Positions 57,974 to 64,000 of a DNA stretch of 64,000 nucleotides are shown piece after piece. Positions within the stretch are counted from its first letter, which is position 1. Each line of letters opens with the position of its first letter. A program made the translations under genes and the position numbers. The stretch spans positions 186,001 through 250,000 of the forward strand of contig NZ_CP106753.1 of NCBI RefSeq assembly GCF_025642115.1, given 5' to 3'. The notes under the pieces were generated by a model. That model saw only the letters and a program-made list of their open reading frames with translations. It was not told the origin of the DNA and did not search any database. The stretch comes from Chitiniphilus purpureus (GTDB lineage Bacteria; Pseudomonadota; Gammaproteobacteria; Burkholderiales; Chitinibacteraceae).

Positions 57974-59092
57974 ATGAAAACCGCCCTCATCACCGGCATC
58001 ACTGGCCAGGATGGCTCCTACCTGGCAGAGTTGTTGTTGCAGAAAGGCTACGAAGTGCACGGCATCAAGCGCCGGGCCTCGTCGTTCAACACCCAGCGCA
58101 TCGATCATATCTATCAGGATCCGCATACCGAACGGCAGCGCTTCAAACTGCATTATGGCGATTTGACCGACTCGTCCAACTTGACCCGGATCCTGGCCCA
58201 GGTGCAGCCGGACGAGGTCTACAATCTGGGCGCACAATCGCACGTGGCGGTCAGCTTCGAAAGCCCGGAATACACCGCGGATGTCGATGCGCTTGGCACG
58301 CTGCGCCTCTTGGAGGCGATCCGCTTTCTCGGGCTGGAGCAGAAAACCCGCTTTTATCAGGCTTCCACCTCGGAGCTGTATGGCCTCGTGCAGGAAGTAC
58401 CACAACGCGAGACCACCCCGTTCCACCCGCGCAGCCCCTATGCGGTCGCCAAGCTCTATGCCTACTGGATCACGGTCAACTATCGCGAGGCATACGGCAT
58501 GTATGCCTGCAACGGCATCCTGTTCAACCATGAATCGCCGCGCCGTGGCGAGACCTTCGTCACCCGCAAGATCACCCGTGGGCTCGCCAATATCGCGCAG
58601 GGGCTGGAACAGTGCCTCTACCTTGGCAATCTGGATGCACTGCGCGATTGGGGGCACGCCCGCGACTACGTTGAAATGCAGTGGTTGATGCTGCAGCAAC
58701 CGGCGCCGGAGGATTTCGTGATTGCCACCGGCGTGCAGTACAGCGTCCGTGAGTTCATCCGCCGGGCTGCATTGCAACTTGGTGTGACGCTGGCGTTTCA
58801 CGGCGAGGGGGTCACAGAGCAGGCAGTGGTAGCGGCCATCGACGGTGACGCCGCGCCGGCGCTTCGTGTGGGCGACGTGATCGTAGCAGTGGATGCGCGC
58901 TACTTCCGGCCCGCCGAGGTCGAAACACTGCTGGGCGACGCCAGCAAGGCCCGTGACAAGCTGGGCTGGATGCCAAAGATCACGTTGGATGAACTGATTG
59001 CCGAGATGGTGGCGCACGATCTGCAGCAGGCCCGCCGCAACGCGCTGCTCAAGGCGCATGGCTACGCCATCGATACCCTGAATGAGAACTGA
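57974..59092 (+). CDS. gmd: GDP-mannose 4,6-dehydratase
   Basis: 372 aa SDR enzyme. [27 protein letters not shown] is the cofactor loop, with NTQRIDHIY next, the catalytic ASTSELYG threonine region and YAVAK (YxxxK). [16 protein letters not shown] is diagnostic. It makes GDP-4-keto-6-deoxymannose for Fcl. The block looks higher in GC than its left neighbours. Confidence 0.96.
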   Translation: MKTALITGITGQDGSYLAELLLQKGYEVHGIKRRASSFNTQRIDHIYQDPHTERQRFKLHYGDLTDSSNLTRILAQVQPDEVYNLGAQSHVAVSFESPEYTADVDALGTLRLLEAIRFLGLEQKTRFYQASTSELYGLVQEVPQRETTPFHPRSPYAVAKLYAYWITVNYREAYGMYACNGILFNHESPRRGETFVTRKITRGLANIAQGLEQCLYLGNLDALRDWGHARDYVEMQWLMLQQPAPEDFVIATGVQYSVREFIRRAALQLGVTLAFHGEGVTEQAVVAAIDGDAAPALRVGDVIVAVDARYFRPAEVETLLGDASKARDKLGWMPKITLDELIAEMVAHDLQQARRNALLKAHGYAIDTLNEN

Positions 59093-59104
59093 GCCGGAGC
59101 CTGC

Positions 59105-60070
59105 ATGATGAGCCCCCGCATCTTTGTTGCCGGCCACCGTGGCATGGTCGGGTCGGCGATTGTCCGGGCGCTGCAAGCCAAGAACGCCGGCGAGCTGATC
59201 TTACGCAGCCGCAGCGAGCTGGACCTGCGTGATCAGGCAGCTGTCGAGCGCTTTTTCGCCCACGAGCGTATCGACCAGGTGTACCTCGCTGCCGCCAAGG
59301 TGGGCGGGATTGCGGCCAACAATACCTACCCTGCCGAATTCATCCTCGACAACTTGCAGATCCAGACCAATGTGATCAGCGCTGCCCATCGGCATGAAGT
59401 GACACAGCTACTGTTCCTGGGGTCATCCTGCATCTATCCGCGGCTCGCCCCGCAGCCGATGCGCGAAGAGGCACTGCTCACCGGCCTGCTCGAGCCGACC
59501 AATGAGCCTTATGCCATCGCCAAGATTGCCGGGCTCAAGCTGTGCGAATCCATCAACCGCCAGTACGGTCGCACCTACCGCAGCCTGATGCCGACCAACC
59601 TCTATGGTCCGGGCGACAACTACCACCCCGAGAACAGCCATGTGATTCCGGCGCTGCTACGCCGCTTTCACGAGGCCAGGCTCCAGGATCGCGCCGAGGT
59701 GACCGTCTGGGGCTCGGGCCAGCCACGCCGGGAATTCCTGCACGTGGACGACCTGGCCCGCGCCGCACTGCATGTGATGGGCTTGCCGGATGAGGTCTGG
59801 CAGGCACAGGTGGACCCGATGTGCTCGCATCTCAACGTCGGTACCGGCATGGATCTGACCATTGCGGAATTGGCACAAACGATCGCCGGCATCGTAGGGT
59901 ACGACGGTACGATCGCCTTCGACCCCAGCAAACCCGACGGTACGCCACGCAAGTTGTTGGATGTCGGTCGGCTTTGTGCACTGGGTTGGCAATCGCAAAT
60001 TAGCTTGGCCGAAGGGCTGACCGAAGTGCACCAATGGTTTGTCTCATATGAGAGCGAGTACCGTGGTTGA
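59105..60070 (+). CDS. fcl: GDP-L-fucose synthase
   Basis: 321 aa epimerase-reductase. [16 protein letters not shown] is the NADP loop, [15 protein letters not shown] the active-site Ser/Cys region, and [15 protein letters not shown] holds YxxxK. It completes GDP-L-fucose synthesis after Gmd, 12 bases upstream. Two ATGs (59105, 59108) are possible. The last bases overlap the next glycosyltransferase gene. Confidence 0.96.
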   Translation: MMSPRIFVAGHRGMVGSAIVRALQAKNAGELILRSRSELDLRDQAAVERFFAHERIDQVYLAAAKVGGIAANNTYPAEFILDNLQIQTNVISAAHRHEVTQLLFLGSSCIYPRLAPQPMREEALLTGLLEPTNEPYAIAKIAGLKLCESINRQYGRTYRSLMPTNLYGPGDNYHPENSHVIPALLRRFHEARLQDRAEVTVWGSGQPRREFLHVDDLARAALHVMGLPDEVWQAQVDPMCSHLNVGTGMDLTIAELAQTIAGIVGYDGTIAFDPSKPDGTPRKLLDVGRLCALGWQSQISLAEGLTEVHQWFVSYESEYRG

Positions 60071-60824
60071 GACTCGCCGTCCCACACTAGCGATTGTCAC
60101 AGTGTGCTACAACGCCGGGAACCAGCTTGAAGATACGATCCGCAGCATCCGGACTCAAATATCTCCAGCAGATGAATACTGGATTGTTGATGGCGGCTCG
60201 ACGGATAGGACGTTGGAGATCATCAAGAACCACGCGGATTATCTTACAGGCTGGATTACCGAACCCGATCATGGCATTGCCGATGCAATGAACAAAGGGT
60301 GGCGCCGCTGCACGAGCGACTATATTCTGTTCCTGCATGCTGGTGACCTGCTGATCGGACCAAAAAGCTTGGCCGAAGCTCGCGCTCATATTGACGGCAG
60401 CGCGAGTATTTACGCCTTTTCCATTTTATTTGGTCTGCCATCTGATTTGCGCCTGTCCCACTCGCGTTCCTATTCGCCGTGGACCCGGTTGAAGATGCCC
60501 TTTCGCCATCAAGGCGTGTTTTGCCATAGACACGTATTTGAACAGCTGGGTGGATTTGCCGAGGACCTACGTATCAATATGGACTATGAATTTTTCTTGC
60601 AGGCCTATCTGCGTGGCTATCCAGCCAAGGTCATCCACCTGCCACTATCCATCATGCCAGCCACCGGTATCAGTAGCCGGCAGGACTGGCCAAGTATCAT
60701 GGCCCGGCTAACTGATGAACAACGCATCCATTGGCGCAACCAGCCACCCTTGCACTGGCGATTGATCTACCAGTTATGGTGGGTGCTCTACCCTGTTTAT
60801 CGCCGCTGGCGCAGCCGAAAATGA
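60048..60824 (+). CDS. Glycosyltransferase family 2
   Basis: 258 aa. [21 protein letters not shown], the [14 protein letters not shown] strand and [16 protein letters not shown] are those of WcaA/WbaD-like GT2 enzymes, with FLHAGDLL as the metal site. [18 protein letters not shown] follows. Start is ATG 60048 or GTG 60063, both within fcl. It is coupled to the following GT4 gene by ATGA. Confidence 0.87.
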   Translation: MRASTVVETRRPTLAIVTVCYNAGNQLEDTIRSIRTQISPADEYWIVDGGSTDRTLEIIKNHADYLTGWITEPDHGIADAMNKGWRRCTSDYILFLHAGDLLIGPKSLAEARAHIDGSASIYAFSILFGLPSDLRLSHSRSYSPWTRLKMPFRHQGVFCHRHVFEQLGGFAEDLRINMDYEFFLQAYLRGYPAKVIHLPLSIMPATGISSRQDWPSIMARLTDEQRIHWRNQPPLHWRLIYQLWWVLYPVYRRWRSRK

Positions 60825-61834
60825 AGCCGCAGATCTACAGCCCGATGGCTATGGGCAATGGAGCTTATGTAATCCACCAGCGGCTAGCCAATGCGTTACC
60901 AGGCTATCAGTTGCATGGGTATTCGCCTTGGCTCACGCTTTGCCCACCACTATTGCTAACACAGCGCAAATCCGCACCGGTCATTCACACCACTCCGGAC
61001 TACGCACCGTTTTTATGGCAACGGGGACAACACCGAATCATCACCTTTCACAACTACGTACTTGATCCTTTTATACGAGGCTACAGTTCAGCATTACAAA
61101 GCCTGCATTACCGGACTGATTTGCGTGCCTTTATCCGCCGCGCCCTGGCCGGTGCCCAAATAGTTACAGCCGTCAGTGCTGCCACTGCCAGATTGATCCG
61201 GGAGGATCTGAACTATCAAGGCGAGATTCGCGTGATCTACAACGGTGTGGACCCTCACCATTTCCGCCCTTCTCTCCCCTCCCCTGCCGTCATTGACCGT
61301 CCACTACGGGTTCTGTTCTCCGGTAACCCCAGCCAGCGTAAAGGTATCCATTGGCTACCGGAGATCGCCCGCGCGGCAGGACCAGGTTTCGAATTTTGGG
61401 TGACAGCTGGACTGCGCAACCAGCACCAGTTGGGCAAGCTGGCCAGCCTGTCAAATGTACGACTGATCCCCCCTCAGCAGCATACTGAGATGCCAGCAAT
61501 TTACCGGGCCGTAGACATTTTATTGGCGCCAACTGTGCGTGAAGGCGGCCCTTCGCTAGCGGTACTGGAAGCGATGGCCTGCGGCCTGCCGATAGTAGCC
61601 AGTGCTCTGCCGGAAATTACCGAAGCAGTAACGGATGGTGTTGGCGGCTACTTGGTGCCATTAGGCGAAGTCTCCGGGTTTGTTGCCGCTCTTAAAGCGT
61701 TATGCGACCCGCTGCGCCGCGCACAGATGGGTAATTACAACACGTGCCAGGTTGTCAATGGCGGTTGGACAGAAGCGCGGATGGTGAAGGAATACCAGCA
61801 GCTGTTTGCGGAGCCGACGAGTTGCTTGCTCTAA
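60821..61834 (+). CDS. Glycosyltransferase family 4
   Basis: 337 aa. After [19 protein letters not shown] comes the GT4 layout IYNGVDPHHFRP, FSGNPSQRKGIHWLPEI and the donor site APTVREGGPSLAVLEAMACGLPIVAS. It is the last plus-strand gene of the locus. ATG at 60821 gives the family start. Sugar unknown. Confidence 0.87.
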   Translation: MKPQIYSPMAMGNGAYVIHQRLANALPGYQLHGYSPWLTLCPPLLLTQRKSAPVIHTTPDYAPFLWQRGQHRIITFHNYVLDPFIRGYSSALQSLHYRTDLRAFIRRALAGAQIVTAVSAATARLIREDLNYQGEIRVIYNGVDPHHFRPSLPSPAVIDRPLRVLFSGNPSQRKGIHWLPEIARAAGPGFEFWVTAGLRNQHQLGKLASLSNVRLIPPQQHTEMPAIYRAVDILLAPTVREGGPSLAVLEAMACGLPIVASALPEITEAVTDGVGGYLVPLGEVSGFVAALKALCDPLRRAQMGNYNTCQVVNGGWTEARMVKEYQQLFAEPTSCLL

Positions 61835-61855
61835 TGTCGTAATACACTTACCAGA

Positions 61856-61936
61856 TTGATTGATGGCTTGTTCCGCTCAATGCGCCTGGACTGCCCGAAC
61901 TAGATTTCAACAGCTTGGTCCGTCGCCAAATGAATT
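61856..61936 (+). mobile_element. Degenerate IS5-family transposase fragment
   Basis: Read in two frames, the bases give LIDGLFRSMRLDCP and then, after a shift near 61896, ELDFNSLVRRQMNF. The pattern L-x-LD-x4-DF-x2-L-x-RRQ matches the segment common to IS5-family transposases. Both frames are broken by stops. It is a remnant of about 80 bases; no ends or target repeats were seen. Confidence 0.5.
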
Positions 61937-62520
61937 TTCAGCAATCTGCCTGCATGGCCTCGGCGGCTAAATTTCCTAGAGATAAAAACACTCCCCGTAG
62001 GAAAAGAAAGGTTTCAATTCATTAAATACATATAGCAATTGAGCAAGGCATGTCAAAAACTCAATGCATGCTGGTCATACATGAGAGCGCGCACCCGATA
62101 CAAGAATGGAAAATTACAGTACTACTGTATTTCTCGCCCAAAATTCCTTTTTTTAAGTAGCCCTTACCCTAAAAACAGAATCAGCATATCAACAAAAATG
62201 GGATTTTATGCTACACACCGGCTATAAATTCATCCAGTTATACGCGAAAGGCAGTTTTCAGCGCAGAACCAAAGAGATCAGGGCAGGTTGGTTGAAGCGA
62301 GGATGCACTGCTTTAAGCAATTGGCGACATGCGCTGTGGCAGGCGCATGTCGGCGAAATATGGCCCAATCAAGATTCACAAGAGAGCATTTAAATTGATC
62401 TTCACAACTTAGCCTGCTACAGGTGGTATGGACAAAATAAACGTGCTTAGATCTGGGATCATACTCTCTTAAGCTTTTCCCTTTGAAAAAGATAGTACTT
62501 TCCCTCAGGATTTGCTCCAT
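61937..62520. other. Intergenic region between convergent gene blocks
   Basis: About 580 lower-GC bases without a supportable gene; the open frames are short and unlike known families. It contains a perfect 10-bp hairpin (62325-62352). It looks like decayed DNA. Confidence 0.5.
62325..62352. repeat. Perfect 10-bp inverted repeat
   Basis: CGACATGCGC and GCGCATGTCG are separated by 8 bases. It lies between converging transcripts and has no T-run on either side. Confidence 0.7.
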
Positions 62521-63618
62521 CTAGCAAGATTTGACCAGGACCTGCGCTAGGTGTTGAGCAATGATGGATGCAGGTGACGGCCCTCCAATCTGGGGCCTAC
62601 GGGAGACCTTGACTGGCAATGTAGCGATCAGAGTTCGCAGTTGTCCCGGATCGGGCTTGACCAATTGGGCTGTCGAGCCAAGGCCCTCTTGCCGTTCAGT
62701 ATGATCACGCATAATTAAGGTTGGCACTTGCAGAAGACTTAACTCCTCCTGGTTGCTACCCCCATCGGTGATTACAAAACGTGCGCCAGCCAAAAGCCGG
62801 ACAAATTTGAAGTAGCCCATGCGATCCAGTAGTTCAATCCCAGGATGGGCTTGGAGCCGTTGCAACAAGCCGGTGGCTTCCAATCGCTTTCGGGTTGCAG
62901 AATGCAGTACGAAACGGATGGGAACCTGCTCGGCCGCCGCTTCAATTGCGGCGATGATGGACTTTAGCCGACCGGTAAAGAAAATATTCTCGAAGCGATG
63001 GATCGAACAAACTGCATAAGGTTGTTCAGGTGGCTCGAGCAACTCGTCACCGAGTGCCAATCGGACAGCATCGACAATCGTGTTTTGGCCGGTATCAATT
63101 CGCTCCAACCACTTATAACGATGGAGGTTATTACCAGCCCACTCACCAGGATGATAGGCAATATCCGACCACCTGAAGGTCAATAGTCGGTTAATTTCCT
63201 CCGGAAACGGATTTAAAAGGTTAAAAGACCGCAATCCAGCTTCAATATGGGCTACCGGTATACCACTTTTGCGTCCCAGCCAAGCGGCAAGTACAGTCGA
63301 AAAAGTATCGCCATGGGTAACGATTACGCCATATCGAGCGAACAGCATCCGATGACTTTGTCGAGAACTACGGAAGCACTGCCAAGCCCAGGGCGCCACT
63401 CGTCCAATTGAATTGACTTCGGGACCTTGATACAAAGCTTCCTTTTCCAAGTCCTGCAGTCCGAAATCAGCCAGCAAATCATCAATCGTTTCCCGATGTT
63501 GCCCGGTCCAAAGCATCTCCGTTCTCAGCCCCAGCTCATGGCAAGCCAAAGCGACCGGCGCTGTTTTAATCAGTTGCGCTCGGGTTCCCAGAAGAAAACA
63601 TATCGTCTTTGATAGCAT
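62521..63618 (-). CDS. UDP-N-acetylglucosamine 2-epimerase-like protein
   Basis: 365 aa GT-B-fold epimerase. FLLGTRAQLIKTAPVAL replaces the usual GTRPEAIK start. The catalytic acids are kept in THGDTF, HIEAGLR and FPEEINR, the histidine region reads SIHRFENI, and UDP-binding ITDGGSNQEEL replaces DSGGIQEE. It may make UDP-ManNAc or act on a related UDP-sugar. ATG at 63618. It runs opposite to the main locus, with a GT2 gene upstream. Confidence 0.8.
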   Translation of the reverse strand: MLSKTICFLLGTRAQLIKTAPVALACHELGLRTEMLWTGQHRETIDDLLADFGLQDLEKEALYQGPEVNSIGRVAPWAWQCFRSSRQSHRMLFARYGVIVTHGDTFSTVLAAWLGRKSGIPVAHIEAGLRSFNLLNPFPEEINRLLTFRWSDIAYHPGEWAGNNLHRYKWLERIDTGQNTIVDAVRLALGDELLEPPEQPYAVCSIHRFENIFFTGRLKSIIAAIEAAAEQVPIRFVLHSATRKRLEATGLLQRLQAHPGIELLDRMGYFKFVRLLAGARFVITDGGSNQEELSLLQVPTLIMRDHTERQEGLGSTAQLVKPDPGQLRTLIATLPVKVSRRPQIGGPSPASIIAQHLAQVLVKSC

Positions 63619-63669
63619 GTGACAGCAATCTCTATAGATGAGCTTGATCACCGAATCATGTTGTACTTT

Positions 63670-64000
63670 CTATTCTTCGTTTTCCAACGCGGAATCAATA
63701 CGCAGATACATTAAACTGGTTATCTGCTCGGCAACAAGCCCGAACAGAAAAATCAAAACCGAGTTGGAAATCAAAAGGGCAGACATATTAGTAAAGCGCC
63801 CAAAAGAAAGAAAAGTATATGCATAGTAAGCTATGCCCACCGAGAAAAAAGAGAGGGCAATGGGTGCAAATAATTTCAATGGCGAAAAGAGCGTACCGAC
63901 TTTGAAGATGATAAGCAGAAAGCGTAGTCCATCCTTGGTCAGATGGATATGGCTTTTCCCTTGGCGCTGCAGAACGTTAACCGACTCATATGCTACAGAG
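63670..64000 (-). CDS. Glycosyltransferase family 2 with C-terminal membrane helices (partial)
   Basis: 109 codons of the 3' end; the gene continues past the right edge. GKSHIHLTKDGLRFLLIIFKVGTLFSPLK and GRFTNMSALLISNSVLIFLFGLVAEQIT are the typical end of dolichyl-phosphate-mannose-synthase-like GT2 proteins, with two membrane helices. The catalytic domain is not visible. It lies 51 bases upstream of the epimerase-like gene. Confidence 0.82.
   Translation of the reverse strand, partial: SVAYESVNVLQRQGKSHIHLTKDGLRFLLIIFKVGTLFSPLKLFAPIALSFFSVGIAYYAYTFLSFGRFTNMSALLISNSVLIFLFGLVAEQITSLMYLRIDSALENEE

Noticed and set aside
62039..62393. Two short plus-strand open frames in the gap after the last GT4 gene
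   Set aside because: About 60 codons each, no ribosome-binding site and no family resemblance. They are treated as decayed DNA.

Overview
The window comes from a high-GC Gram-negative bacterium, most likely a betaproteobacterium of the Neisseriales (Chromobacteriaceae/Chitinibacteraceae type). This rests on an intact division and cell-wall (dcw) cluster ending ftsA-ftsZ-lpxC, a metX-metW pair, an LPS core cluster with an O-antigen ligase, and RstAB-like regulators. I could not run a search, so the taxon is inferred. No tRNA, rRNA or CRISPR array was seen.

Layout. 1-315: 3' end of a U32-family peptidase gene. 340-11564 (minus): one tightly coupled operon that starts with a UDP-glucuronate 4-epimerase, runs through eight LPS-core glycosyltransferase or ligase genes (mostly 4-17 nt overlaps) and ends with metX and metW. 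11855-12610 (plus): a divergent WaaE/KdtX-like glycosyltransferase. 12707-15424 (minus): msbA, rsmE and a small membrane protein. 15671-33873 (minus): the dcw cluster mraZ-rsmH-ftsL-ftsI-murE-murF-mraY-murD-ftsW-murG-murC-ddlB-ftsQ-ftsA-ftsZ-lpxC. It is preceded by a MraZ operator of three TGGG repeats at 10-bp spacing over a sigma70-type promoter, and a minus-strand terminator lies immediately upstream. 34462-44834: housekeeping genes (small membrane protein, hypothetical protein, COG0523 GTPase, pth, cold-shock protein, def, rstA/rstB-like pair, proA, rsfS, cysD, cysN).

45093-64000 is a surface polysaccharide (O-antigen or capsule) locus. manB and manC make GDP-mannose, and gmd and fcl convert it to GDP-L-fucose. 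A GT11-type fucosyltransferase, several other glycosyltransferases, a Wzx flippase, three methyltransferase-like proteins, a DUF268 protein, an asparagine-synthase-like amidotransferase and a UDP-GlcNAc 2-epimerase-like protein point to a fucosylated and probably amidated and methylated glycan. Base composition falls after manC (about 48020). gmd and fcl look like a higher-GC block inside a lower-GC region, which suggests patchwork assembly. The locus also holds a coding sequence broken at a run of seven T (48927-49245) and a degenerate IS5-family transposase fragment near 61856. No Wzy polymerase or chain-length regulator is visible, so the locus probably continues past the right edge, where a GT2 gene is cut.

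Points that most deserve checking are the T7 frameshift gene, the terminator-promoter-MraZ box arrangement, metXW at the end of an LPS operon, altered conserved residues in FtsZ, a hairpin-rich insert between ddlB and ftsQ, and a pair of related inverted-repeat elements at 12608 and 43303.
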